Source of the DNA: Aphrophora alni
Taxonomy: Eukaryota > Arthropoda > Insecta > Hemiptera > Aphrophoridae
DNA length: 64,000 nt
Assembly: GCA_963513935.1 (NCBI GenBank)
Contig: OY740774.1
Location: 23,703,949 to 23,767,948 of the forward strand
Direction of reading: 5' to 3'
Shown: positions 21,660 to 32,820 of the stretch, piece by piece
Position numbering within the stretch: the first letter of the stretch is position 1
Layout of the letters: each line of letters opens with the position of its first letter
Made by a program: the position numbers and the translations under genes
Notes under the pieces: model-generated
What the model was told of the DNA's origin: nothing
Databases searched by the model: none
The model's input: the letters and a program-made list of their open reading frames with translations, nothing else

Positions 21660-21800
21660 AAAGACCCCTTCCCCTAGAATAATTTTAGTGTCGTGGTCGA
21701 AAATAACAAAAATTGTTGAATTGACTTGATAGAATAGATGATGCAGGATTTTAAAAATCAAGAATATATGAAAAGAGTAGATCTAGGTGGGAGCCGTTGA
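21660..21800 (+). repeat. Fam-A repeat inside the right palindrome arm
   Basis: CTAGAATAATTTTAGTGTCG, GACTTGATAGAATAGATGAT and GAGTAGATCTAGGTGGG are recognisable, diverged from the consensus to the same degree as its mirror copy. Confidence 0.7.
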
Positions 21801-22449
21801 GAATTCAAAGGTCTATTTACTTAAATTAGACCCTAAAGACTTTTAAGATAGGTGATTTTATAGTTTTTTTAATCTTACTATTATATTTTCACAAAGGCCT
21901 ATTGAACAAACATTTTGTATACAGTTTGGCCACTAGCATTCCAGCACGCCTGGACTACATTCTGTCAGCAACTATTTCAATCTTATTTTCTGCTGATATT
22001 GAATGACACTACCTCTTCTTCTGCACTTCGTAGCATTTAGATAATTCCCTGCAGAATGAAACGTTTATTGCACTGAAAAGACGTATCGTTATTATATGAC
22101 CGTGTTACTGTATGGGATAAGTAAAAATGTCCGGCATGATACCCCCACTGCCTTCTCTTTCTCCCCTTTTCTTCTTGACTCTGCGACGAAATGAGATTCT
22201 TTTTATAGCACAATTTTACTATCTAATGCAAACGTATTACATATAAAATCAATTAAACAATTTTCATTTCGAGATAAATGTAATTTAAATATCGTAATGT
22301 GTGCGACGTTATGGAGGTATGAAATAATTTTTAAAAAAGATCACATGACAAGGATGTTCAGTCAGTTGTAATATTGAAAAGTTAACGAATTTTATGAGAA
22401 GAATAAGACTGGTTTTTAAGTTTAAAAAAGTCTAGGCCAGCACCGTTTT

Positions 22450-22560
22450 AGAAGAAAAGACAGAATAGACCATAAAATTAAGACCCCTAGCTCTGGAATA
22501 CTCTAATAATGCCATGAACCGAATTGTTGTTTAGTTATAGACGAAAAGCCAATGCAGTAA
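22450..22560 (+). repeat. Fam-A fragment (H3 region)
   Basis: AAGACCCCTAGCTCTGGAAT and ACTCTAATAATGCCATG are followed by diverged sequence. It lies within the outer part of the palindrome arm, where the mirror at about 19600-19640 is weaker. Confidence 0.65.
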
Positions 22561-22659
22561 TGTATTGGCCAATGCCAATGTCAATGCCTTAGAAAAAAAA
22601 CAGCAATGTATGTACACAAAAAAACTACCAAATTAAGCCAAGTATGATGATATAAATTT

Positions 22660-22990
22660 TGTTAAATCAACAACACAAACTCAGATAACGGTATAAAACA
22701 CAATGAATAATACAGTGCTGTAAAGGGAAATGCAACTACTAAATCATTTAAATCTTATCAAAAACGTTCAAGCGACACGAGAAGGACAATACCCGATCAA
22801 CAATCCCACCATCATTCACAAAAATCGATCAAATTCGGTAGACAAAAGTCCTACGAACACCTCTCAGAAATACACAGTGGATTAGGATGTGTTTTATAGT
22901 CAGAATTGTATGACTGAATTGACATTGCGGAGGATTCCCTTGTTCCATCAGAAATACATGAGTGATCATGGAGTGACCGATGAGATGTCT
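22660..22990 (+). repeat. Fam-B repeat, long form
   Basis: The full order is present: GCTGTAAAGGGAAATG, ACGTTCAAGCGACACG, CAATACCCGATCAACAATCC, GTCCTACGAACACCTCTCAG, GACATTGCGGAGGATTCCCT and TTCCATCAGAAATACATGAG. It runs straight into a Fam-A head at 22992. Confidence 0.8.
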
Positions 22991-22991
22991 G

Positions 22992-23160
22992 GGATTTTGG
23001 CCCTTGTTGGTTAAAGGTTAAAAACATTTAGGTCATCATCGCCTTATAAAAAAGGAAAAAAGAACATAATAAAAAGACCCTTAGCTCTCGAACATGATAG
23101 GAAAGATGAAGGAAATAGAGGGTTTAACCTAAGACTACATGAAGAAAGGTGTAGATAATT
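22992..23160 (+). repeat. Fam-A repeat
   Basis: CCTTGTTGGTTAAAGGTTAA, TAGGTCATCATCGCCTTATA, ACCCTTAGCTCTCGAACATG and AACCTAAGACTACATGAAGA are followed by AGGTGTAGATAATTG. The H4 segment is deleted and the hairpin is absent. The minus-strand ORF here is a shadow. Confidence 0.85.
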
Positions 23161-24486
23161 GATGAGGCAAAAATTGTTTAATGAACTTCTTTTGTACATT
23201 ACAAATAATAAGAATAATACAGTTCTTACTGAAAAACTGAAGACCATTTTTGGTTTCAAAAGTGATATAATGGTAGGGAGTATTTAAATTGTACCAATGG
23301 TTAAATAACAAGTTGTAAGTAGAACTAAAATCCTTATAAAGTCTTGAATTTGTATTTCTAGTGTTAGTATGTTTGTAGGTGTTCTATATATTTGTTTGTA
23401 ATTATTATTGAAATAAAATTTGTTTTTGACAATGAAGCTTGCAAAAACACTTATTTTTTATGTATGGGAATTTAAGGGGATCACTCTAGGTCCAAGATGT
23501 AGGGAATTAGCTTCAAAAATCTTAATGTGAAGGTGGTCATGCGACATATCGTTAACACCGTCATTTTTTCTAAAAACAGTGGTTAAATCAAAACTAAAAA
23601 GGCTTTTACCGTTTTCGAAATAACAGTAGGTTTCGGGTTTAGGAGTGAACCTGAAAATGATGACTTACTTAGTCATTGAAAAGTTGTTGTTCTCTAAGCG
23701 CTTATTATGGTATTAAAATTAATTGATAATGATGTTTGATGGTTTATTGGACATTTGGCATCATTTCTGTATATGACAACTAATACAAGTTTCGAGAGTA
23801 TAAATCAAATAGGAAAAAATAATACACCAGGAAAAAACTTATATAAACTAAAACTAACTGAAGTCTTATATATACAACTACGGAATATCCTATCAACCAA
23901 ACCAGTTTAGAAATATGGCCATAATGGCGTCCTTTATTAAAAACTGAATTAAAATTGGAGATAACATTTTTTTTTCTACTTTAATTAGAGCTGGAATTTC
24001 CCGCTTATTCCACAAATGAGAATCATGACGCGATCGAAGACTAAACTCTTGAAAGAAGGGGAAAATGTTGTATACCCAGATAAATAGTTAGGACAACTTT
24101 ATCTTGGTTCCATACCTTACAATCAATTGCTTTCCGTCCTTTAAGTAGTGTAGACCTGTGTGTTGTGATGTTATCTGATGATCTTTGTGAGTTAGTCTTA
24201 GACACTTAGAGTTTACTGCTCAGGCCTAGTTTTAGGCTGGAGTTCTTTTCTTAGATTACAGATTTAATACTAGTAGTTTCCAACATGGATACTAGGCTAT
24301 GTTGGTGTTTTTCTCTTTTGTTCTAGTTCTTACGACTTTTTGGTTGAGGACATATTGCTGAAGCTCTATTGGCCTCCGGCACTTCGACTATGGGCCTATT
24401 GTGCTCCCATTTCTTTATTCACCTTACACCAGACCTCAGTGCCTCTAAAAGCTCCAGGATCTTGTGCAGGGTGTTCTTGTTAATAT
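23161..24486. other. Unassigned DNA left of piggyBac
   Basis: TTTAAGGGGATCACTCTAGG at 23472 resembles the TTAA/GGGGAT end of the element at 28825, but I found no right end. No coding region was supported. Confidence 0.4.
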
Positions 24487-26560
24487 TTAACCCTGGAACA
24501 CAGAGGGTGCTGAAACACCCCAGTGGTTCTCTAATCTACCACCACAACGCTGTTGTAGCTAGCTTTCCCACGATGCTCTGTGTATTCTCTTAGAAAGAGG
24601 TTATGTTTACATGAGTGCACATGGTTTGATTTTACTCCTATTATTTTAACAGTTTCAGAGTGTTTGGGGTGCTGCAGAACCCCACCTAAGTGTTTAAGAG
24701 AACAATTTAAGATTAATTTGATTTCATTTTCATCGTTTTTGTACTATTTTGTATAGTTTTTTTTTAGTTTTAGTAATGGATCGATGTGTACCTAGATCAT
24801 CAAACTTTGTTGAAGACAATCTATATGCAGAAAGTGACAATGAAAATGTAAGTAGTTGTGAGGATAATACTGAAGTACTGTCAGATGTTAGTGATGAAGT
24901 TCACAAATCTGAACTTAGTGAAGATGAAGAGGTGAGTGAAGCAGATGATTATGCAGATGATAGGCCTAGAGGATCCTGCATTAGAGGGGGAAATGGTCAT
25001 CGATGGAGTTCTGAGCCACCTTCTCGGGCACGAACAACTCAAAGGAATATTGTTGTAAGAATACGAGGAAATAAAGGTGAGGCCAAAAATATAGTAACGG
25101 AGTTAGATGCTTGGAATGTATTGTTTGCCAAAGAAATGGTTGAAATGATTGTGCATTACACAAATATTGAAATAAACATTCAAAAATCAAACTATGCTTA
25201 GGCTCATTTTATTTAGAAAATACTTCTTCTAATGAAATATATGCTTTGTTTGGCTTACTATATTGGCAGGGAATATATTCAAGTTTCTGCTAAACTGCAT
25301 ACATTTCGATAACCGTGTCACACGAGACCCACCCACATGACAAATTTGCTCCTATCCGTGCTCTTTGGAACTTGTTAATTTCTAATTGCAAGTCCTCATG
25401 CATATTGTACTGTGGACGAGCAACTTCTAGGCTATCGAGGCCGATGTTCGTTCAAGGTCTACATTCCCTCAAAACCTGATAAATACGGATTGAAAATAGT
25501 TTGTATGTGTGATAACAAAACATATACATGGTAAATGCCATACCATATATTGGAAAAGAAATTCGGCAAAGAGACCAACATCAACCTCTTCAGTTAGTAA
25601 AAAAAATTACTGAACCTATACACGGGACAGGTCGTAACATTACACTCGACAATTGGTTTATGTCAATAACTTTAGCAGACACCACAGTAACTGACTACAA
25701 CTTGACAGTGTGGGTACACTAAGAAAAAAAAATAAAAAATAAATTCCAACTTCATTCCTACCATCAAAAACCAAAAAGTACTTTCCTCGGATTTTGCTTT
25801 TGACCCACAAAAAACCCTTGTAAGTTTCTGCCCTAAGAAAGGAAAAGGTGTTATTTTACTTTCTACAATGCATAATGACAAATCTATCAATGAAATAAAT
25901 AAAAAACCTGAAATAATTAATTTCCAAATGAAACTAAGGGAGGGATCGACACTTTCAACCAACTGAATCACACCTACAGTATAGCTAGAAAGACACGTCG
26001 TTGGCCTCTTAGGTTCATTTATGGAATTTTGGATCAGGCTGAGGTTAACTCCCTAGTCCTATTTAGAAACAAACACAATGATAAGGCTGTACAACGCAAA
26101 TCTTTTCTGAAAGATCTTGGCTTACAGCTAGCCAAACCATTCATTTAGGAGAGGTTGAAGAAGCCTTTATCGAAGGAGCTTACAGAGGGAATCAAGAAAA
26201 CTCTTGGTATTGAACAAGACAACCCTGCACCATGTGTCATGGAAAACAATAGACCAAAACAGGCAAGATGTTCAGTATGTCCAAGGTCCAAAGATAGGAA
26301 GACAAAAACATTCTGTGCAAAATGTAATTTGGCAATTTGCGCAGAACATAAAATTGATGTCTACCAATCTTGTATGAACTGGTAAACAGTAAACATGGTA
26401 GTGTAAACGTTTTTTAAAGATATTAATATGTATTCCAAGTGAGTTTTAACAATAAATTTCATTTTATAAATAAAATGTATGGCTTTTTTTAATTGGGGTG
26501 GTAGAGCACCCCGCCTGTGTGTTTAAAGTAGCTTGTTTTGCCTGTGTTCTCCAGGCTTAA
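24487..26560 (+). mobile_element. piggyBac-like transposon with TTAA target duplication
   Basis: TTAA at 24487-24490 and again at 26557-26560 flanks a 2066 bp element. The left end starts CCCTGGAACACAG and the right end, reverse-complemented, GCCTGGAGAACACAG. These are imperfect terminal repeats differing by one insertion. Subterminal GGGGTG...CACCCC-type hairpins occur at 24505-24521, 24666-24683 and 26495-26512, like the internal repeats of the superfamily. The ends look intact while the transposase is broken, so mobilisation could only occur in trans. Confidence 0.9.
24776..26385 (+). pseudogene. piggyBac-like transposase, multiply frameshifted
   Basis: The product was a DDD transposase acting at TTAA sites. 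From the start at 24776 there is an acidic N-terminus (EDNTEVLSDVSDE), then RIRGNKGEAKNIVTELDAW. After frame changes near 25190-25330 come KFAPIRALWNL-like text, MVNAIPYIGKEIRQRD (25528) and NITLDNWFMSI (about 25640). Stops and shifts interrupt 25720-25920. The block KGGIDTFNQLNHTYSIARKT (about 25937) is the region of the last catalytic Asp; many relatives have Asp where this copy has Asn (TFNQL). The tail is MKKPLSKEL to the Cys-rich finger (CSVCPRS, CAKCNLAIC, H, C), ending at 26385. The pieces are collinear, so only indels and stops are responsible for loss of function. Confidence 0.9.
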
Positions 26561-28059
26561 GTCTGCTGAGGTCTAAAGATTCTCCTTCTATTAGACCCCA
26601 GAACCTCGCAAACAAAATGTGTACATTGGTCTCAGGTACGAAACCGCAAAAAAAGACAGTTAGGTGAGACTTGTAGTTGTCCCAACTTATTGAAGTGGCT
26701 CCGGATATGACCGACCATGTCCGGTAATCATGGCAACGATCAGTCTCAGGGATTTCCTGTCATACTGAACCAGCACCTTTGTCAGCCCTGGATCTGGTCC
26801 CGATATAAGACGCTTACCCAATATGTGCCCAGGAAATTGTCTCCATAGTTCGATGTCCTCTTCCTTGGACCATTTTATTGTATTACGCTTGATAACGAGA
26901 GTTGATTTATACATTCCAACCAAAGTGTATTAGTTTACATATACACAAATGTTGAATTAAACCATATTAATAATTATTGTGAAAAATTAAAGTTTTCTTA
27001 GAATTGATAATTGAAGTTCCCATTAATGTTGGTTATTTCAAATATATTACAGAAATATTTAACAAATTTGAGGATACAGTTTGAGTTATAGATATTTAAA
27101 CAATTTTACTTGGGACCATATAACGACTTTAAGAGATGACCCGAAAAGACCTCCCGTATGACCGGAGGTTCGTGAACCACAATGTTTTTCTACTATAAAC
27201 CATTTCAATTTGAATAATCATATCCTCTTGTTAATAGTATTTTGTGTCTTATTTATTTTTACTCACTTCGTTCATTTGACACCGACGCTGTTGAGTATTC
27301 GAGGGTCTTTATTTTATATTATTTTTATCATATGGTGATGATGATCGTAAGCTTTTCTCTTTTAAACCACGAAAAAAATATTCCAAATATCCTTGCTACG
27401 AAGTCACATCCATTTTTATTAGAGGAAGACAGAAGAAGCCACCATAACAAGAAGGCGTAAGAAGGAAGTACAAATGTTGGTAACAATACATGTGTTGGCG
27501 GCAGTGTTGCCAACTGAGAACAGCTGTCCAGTCCGTCTGGTACTAATCAAGCTGAAGTTGACATCTGGCCATAATTGCATATCTAATTACCATCGGGAAT
27601 CCAATTAACTCGATTTAATTTCATATTCAGTTTTAAATTTACCGAGTTGTTAAAGCTCGAAAAAGGAAATGCAAGTTTCACATAATCGATAGTCTTAGAT
27701 TGCTAATATATAGTGGGAACTTTAAGAGGACATTAATGTGAAGTCGTGATGGTCGTAGGTAATGGTAATTAAATGCAAAACAGGTTAGAGACAAAGAGTG
27801 TGACTAGTGAACACGTTGCCGCGCAGATCCTTACAGGCAATAAGTGTAATGTTATTGTATGGAGGTATGAAATACTGTTCAGCATGGCACATTAGCTGGA
27901 TTGTAAATATATGAAATCAGTTTTGTATTTTTGAAAGTGAAAACAAATTTCTGCTGAAAACTCATAGCATCAATGAATACCGTAACAAGAATGACTTTTT
28001 TGGGATCAAGACTGGGATTTGGAACCCTCTCACTTACCTTTACTTCTGAAATAAAAAAA
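26561..28059. other. Unassigned DNA between piggyBac and the second Penelope element
   Basis: No family motif was found in the ORFs at 26687-26923 and 27242-27513. Sequence from about 27960 may already be Penelope coding sequence but is too decayed to align by eye. Confidence 0.4.
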
Positions 28060-28820
28060 ACAATTACTAATTAAATTACATTGACATCACTATTACTAAA
28101 CTAGATACAAAATACATTTTCAAGATTTATAGAAAATCAACCCAAGCAAACCACACCATCCCCGCAACTTCAAACTATCCTCATTCACAAAAAAATGGCC
28201 GCATTAGTTCATAGAGCTCTCTTAATTCTCATGAATACATCAGATATCAATAGTGAAATAAAAACAATTGAACAAATAACTACACCAAATGGTTATAAAA
28301 GTTCTGTCATAGATAAATGTATCAAAAAACAAAAATTAAAATCTATCCAAAATCAAAAATTACTCAACACAGGATGTAATGAACCAAAACATAAATACAT
28401 ATCATTTAAATACAACAACTTCCTCGAAAATCTCGCTGGAAAAAAATGGTACTTCGAAAAATGGGATACAAAGCATTTCAAGCAGCCTCGCTCCAATCTT
28501 CATCGAGGCCAGCAATAATACACAACTTGACCTCTAACAAAAAAATGGTGTTTATAAAGTCCTATTTGATAATGGTAATAAACAACACATTGGTCCAAAT
28601 GAAAGGAATTTTGAAACTCGATTTAGGAGCATTTACCACATAATAATACAAACAGACTCTCCTCCACTTATGCAGAACACTTGATCAATGAAGACCACTA
28701 ATAAACTGACATAAGGAAAAATCTTGATATCCTACGTTACAATGAAATGAAGGTAAAACCATTGATCTCTTGGAAGAGTACCAAATTTATAAGCACTTCA
28801 AAACAATATAGGATAGTTTA
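28060..28820 (+). pseudogene. Second Penelope-like element, RT C-terminus and GIY-YIG, decayed
   Basis: Translated across frames this gives IDITITKLDTKYIFKIYRKS, KMAALVHRALLILMNTSDI, EIKTIEQI..NGYKSSVID and KYISFKYNNF. This is the RT thumb-to-linker order also present in the element at 3217-5561 (KHIAINNGYEIKH, for example). GVY at 28547-28555 and HIG at 28586-28594, then ERNFETRFR and a REHLPHN-like stretch, mark the GIY-YIG domain. It belongs to a different subfamily from the first copy. The frame continues into 30128 after removal of the inserted element. Confidence 0.8.
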
Positions 28821-28824
28821 TTAA

Positions 28825-30123
28825 GGGGATACGAATCCTCCGGAATATTTTTTTCCTATTTTTTAAATTGAAACCATAAATAATATTTTTTTAGCTTTGT
28901 TATAATGAAAGACATAGTAAAATAAAAAAGAAAAAGTTGTCCTACCCTTAGTGTTGATAAATTTTACTTATTTCATCTTTTTAAAAGTTTTTTTAGGTAT
29001 TAAAAAAAAATTAAATAACTTTTTTGATTTTGAACCATTTTAACTAAAATTTTAAAGGCTCATTCTACATTTTATTTATATTAATACAGTTTTCCAACTA
29101 AGGAAAATATTCTAGCTAGTCTGTATCTAAAGTTATATGGTTTCAAATCTTTTGAAGGTTAAAATTTAAAAAATTTCTTTTAAAAACTTTTATAAAATGA
29201 GTAATATAGCTTGTAAAATGATTCCCATAGTTAAAAAGCTGGCAAATCTTATAAAGATAAAGTGGTAAAAATTTCAAAGCTCTATCTTATATGGGTCAAA
29301 AGTTATTCAAAATCTTGTGTTTGAAAACGGGGAAAAAATGATAAGCGGCAAATGGCGTTTAAAGTTTTACTATGAATCAAATATTAAAAATTCAATGTTT
29401 GGTACCTTCTAAAAGCCCCTGCACCAAATGTTTTTATTCTTGGGCAATCTTCATCTTTGTTTTATGTCTCTTCCCATGTTTAGGACTTGTAACAGCAATA
29501 TGCCGATGTATGCTATATCATCTACCTAATATAAAATTATCCAAAGGGTCTAAACAATGTCGACACAAATTTTTGCCTCTACACCTAGTTTACCTTCGCA
29601 ACTAAACACATACTTGTTCAAAATGGTACTAATTACTATGAACTGTAACATAAAAATAAACTCACTTCAAAAGAAACACAATAGTAAACATAACCTAAAA
29701 TCAAAACAACAGCTTACATCATTGTTGTCATGGCAAACCGCTGTTGCAGTGCTAGATCATAAAAATATCACATATAATGTACTGAGGTACTGTAAAAAAA
29801 CCAAGTTACACTATATAAATATTTATTTCATAAAATATATAAATTATAAACCTTAGAAAGCGTATTGCTAGTTAGTTTGTAGCTAGGAATATAAACCAAT
29901 AAAACATGCTGCAAGGAACGCCCATTATGAAAGAGGTTACTTGAAAAATTAAAATTATGCAAGTTGCGCCAGCGTACTAAAACAACCAAAAAAATAGGAA
30001 ATAATTTTCAAAACGGTTTGAAATTTCACTTAAACATTTCTAAGAATATGTACATTAATTTAAAATACAAAACACAATTTAATAAAAATTGACCATTGGA
30101 GGAGGTACTGTAAAAATATCCCC
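28825..30123. mobile_element. Non-autonomous TTAA element inserted in a Penelope copy
   Basis: TTAA at 28821-28824 and 30124-30127 flanks 1299 bp with terminal repeats GGGGATA and subterminal CCTCC on both sides. No transposase is encoded; the ORFs at 29372 and 29557 have no family resemblance. The TTAA specificity and GGGGAT-type ends suggest mobilisation by a piggyBac-superfamily enzyme, though its termini differ from those of the element at 24487. Confidence 0.75.
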
Positions 30124-30127
30124 TTAA

Positions 30128-30410
30128 ATGAAAATCTTAACATTGCATCCAACTGTTGGTATGATGGGCGTCATGGATAATAAAACCTAATCAAGATGCA
30201 AACAACCTGATAGAAACTGGCTTACAATGTACTTGACTACCAAGTATAGGATGTGACCACACCTCTCAATTTATACTTTGATGTGTACTGCAGTATCAGT
30301 AATTTGAAATATATTTGTGTATTACTGTTTAGTGTGTGTTAATGTCATCTGATGATAGTACTAATACCGAAACAACTGTAATGATAAAGTGAAATAAACA
30401 TCTAAAATAA
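30128..30410 (+). pseudogene. Second Penelope-like element, 3' end
   Basis: This continues the reading frame from 28820 (SLLNENLNIASN across the join). It ends with a GTCATCTGATGATAGTACTA, ATACCGAAACAACTG, GAAATAAACATC tail, a style common at the 3' ends of GIY-YIG retroelements. The junction supports a clean TTAA insertion. Confidence 0.7.
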
Positions 30411-30569
30411 AGACTGCAAAACGTAAGTAGAAACATTATAATTTGTTGTTAGCCAAATCGTAAAGCAAAATAGAAATTATAAATATCTGTTTGTTCACTG
30501 ATAAAACGTCAGATGTCATAATTCGCTGCGTGATTGTCTTTTCAGTTCAAATGTGATTTCTCTCTCCAC

Positions 30570-30790
30570 AGTTGATTAAATGCGAAAACCTTTCGATTAC
30601 CATCGCCTTGTAAAAAAAAAAATATAAAATAAAGACTCTTGGCTCTCGCTACTCTAATAACGTTAGGGTCATGTAAGACCAGATAGAAAATAATAAAAAA
30701 ACCCAAGACTACATGAGAAAAGTTGTAGACCTAGCTACGTTTCCTTGGGATTGCCAAGAACGTACTCACTAAATTGAGCACTTAGAGGTA
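30570..30790 (+). repeat. Fam-A repeat, near complete
   Basis: GTTGATTAAATGCGAAAACC, TTCGATTACCATCGCCTTGT, CTCTAATAACGTTAGGGTCA, AAACCCAAGACTACATGAGA and CGTACTCACTAAATTGAGCA. The H4 segment is shortened. Confidence 0.85.
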
Positions 30791-30814
30791 AGAAAATGTG
30801 ATATTCGAATAGAT

Positions 30815-30935
30815 ACGAGAATCGGTATGACCGAGTTACAGCCACGAGCGTAGCGAAGCCCCATATGTACAGCTTCGAGGCCCACCAAGGCCAAAACACT
30901 GACACGAGTGAAGCGAGTAGTAAAGGTTTAATATA
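30815..30935 (+). repeat. Fam-C repeat, partial
   Basis: ACCGAGTTACAGCCACGAGC, GTAGCGAAGCCCCATATGTA, AGCTTCGAGGCCCACCAAGG and ACACTGACACGAGTGAAGCG. It abuts a Fam-A tail, as does the copy at 61790. Confidence 0.75.
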
Positions 30936-32084
30936 GACACAACTTTGAGGCTCGTTAGGACCTAGCTGACGTCAACAACGCAGTGATATACACAATTTCA
31001 AGGTTCAAAAATTCTATGTATCCACTAGGTACTTTAAACCCTAAAGACCATACCAATACAAGTTAACATTTCCTACAAGTTCCACGAAACCAACTATTAT
31101 AGGTCATTCCATTTAGAATGGGATAGGATCAATAGACATTTCATGTTACAATGAGGACGATCTAGAATTTTTATAATTGAAATTCCCTAATAATAAAACT
31201 CGGATTATTATTTGATCCCATCAAGGCAGGGACAGATATGTTTCGGTTGGTTAGACTTTCTGAATATAGCCAATCAACAATTGCCCTCTATCTCAAAATC
31301 TAATTCACATTGATTTGTTTTGTCCCCTCGGTCACTTACGTGGGTGTGTTTGCTTCTGTATAGAAGAACACAGTATTAATGTGTATTTAAAGGTTAATTT
31401 CCAAGAAACTGCGATAGTTACACAGTCAAATATCTATTTTTAAATTATCTTATATTTACCTTAAGGAATTTCTTCGCCAGTCGCGAATTGGTTTCTAATA
31501 GGACCAATTTTAATGATTCATGTGTCAAAATAAACAGTGTTACCGGCAGATTTGCTGCAAATGATTTTTTTTCCCCTTGGAAACACTTACTTCATAAGTT
31601 TAATCATTAAACATACCTGTTAGGAGTAAATGTTATAAATTCTGAAATTGGTTTTATTTTGCTTTTTGTTTGAGAATTTTTTTGTTTGAGTTTTACGTTA
31701 TTTTTAGATTAATTTATATAGCGCTTTCTTTATTTGTGGGGGGCGGGGTTCGCGTTGTGTTGTAATTGATTGATTATATTTCGCAAAATAAAACAGTTTA
31801 AATGCTCTAATACGTTGGATAATTTATAAAAGCTGTTTTACATTATTTTTAGGTTAACTTATATAGTTTTATACATATATTTATATAGTTAACTTATATA
31901 TAGGGATTCACATCGTGTGGTGATTTTATCCCTACATTTCGAAAAACTAACCCGTTCATATGGCTTATTGTTAATGTGTGACAATTGGGAATACATATGA
32001 AATAACCATCCAAATGTAAATATTTAAAATTCATAACGAGAAAATACTAGTATTATTTAAATATAAAATAAGTTAACTTACATT
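30936..32084. other. Unassigned AT-rich DNA
   Basis: A direct repeat of TTAACTTATATAG/TTAACTTATATATAG is near 31853-31902. No gene or family was recognised. Confidence 0.4.
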
Positions 32085-32297
32085 GAATTTTCTTTTCTTC
32101 TTGTTTAAAGAATATAAACTCAGGTCAACACCTTATACAAAAATGAAGAAGACAACTTAAAATAAAGGCCATTAGACCTGGAATAACCTAATAGCAACAG
32201 GGTCGGAAAAGAGAGTTGGTCAAGAGGAATAAGAGAGGGATGTATCCCACAACTACATGAAAAAATGTATAGATCTAGATAGGTTAACTCGGGATGA
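32085..32297 (+). repeat. Fam-A repeat
   Basis: TTCTTCTTGTTTAAAGAATA, GGAATAACCTAATAGCAACA, GTTGGTCAAGAGGAATAAGA, CCACAACTACATGAAAAAAT and ATAGATCTAGATAGG. The minus-strand ORF here is a shadow. Confidence 0.85.
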
Positions 32298-32464
32298 AAT
32301 TTAAACAATTCATGACGGAGAACAAATTCATGATGAACGAATAAAAAATTTCTAACAAGATTTTATGTGCAAATGATTTAATATTTGGAGGGTATCGAAG
32401 TGTAATTCATTGAATTAAAACATACATAAATTATGCATACATAAATAAAAAAATACATTATAAT

Positions 32465-32580
32465 GACAAGATAGGAAAGATGAAAGAGAGGGATTAACCC
32501 AAGACTACATTAATACAGGTATAGATTCAGCTAGGGACGTACTCACCTAAAGTAAGCCCCTTAGGGTTTTAATTGTATTA
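32465..32580 (+). repeat. Fam-A repeat, 3' half (variant shared with 390-515)
   Basis: GACAAGATAGGAAAGATGAA, GGGATTAACCCAAGACTACA, TATAGATTCAGCTAGGGACG and GTACTCACCTAAAGTAAGCC. It is the same subfamily as the copies in the first kilobase. Confidence 0.9.
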
Positions 32581-32820
32581 ATATCCCCTTAAGAAAAACT
32601 AAACTAAAATAAAGGTGAGATAAATGAGTTAATTAATTTCATATAAGTTGTGAAAATGTGAAAAACTGATGACAATATACGGCTGAAACGTCCATTGATA
32701 GTCAATTCGGTCATTGAGACACTCGTACAAATGGAACAGATACCAGTCATTGTATACACGTTTCTACTAAGGTGTAAATAAACCTGTAATTAAAATGAAG
32801 TTATAAAAATAGATATCAAC
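32581..32820 (+). repeat. Module following the Fam-A variant
   Basis: This is nearly identical to 896-1140 and to the reverse complement of about 150-390, including ATACGGCTGAAACGTCCATT and GTACAAATGGAACAGATACC. It proves that these sequences are a dispersed repeat, separate from the host exon duplication. Confidence 0.9.

Larger units (their letters stand above)
21209..22693. repeat. Right arm of the 3.2 kb palindrome
   Basis: Reverse complement of 19449-20933, with small indels. The arm carries a plus-strand Fam-A copy (21660-21800) and ends in sequence that grades into Fam-B. Confidence 0.9.
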
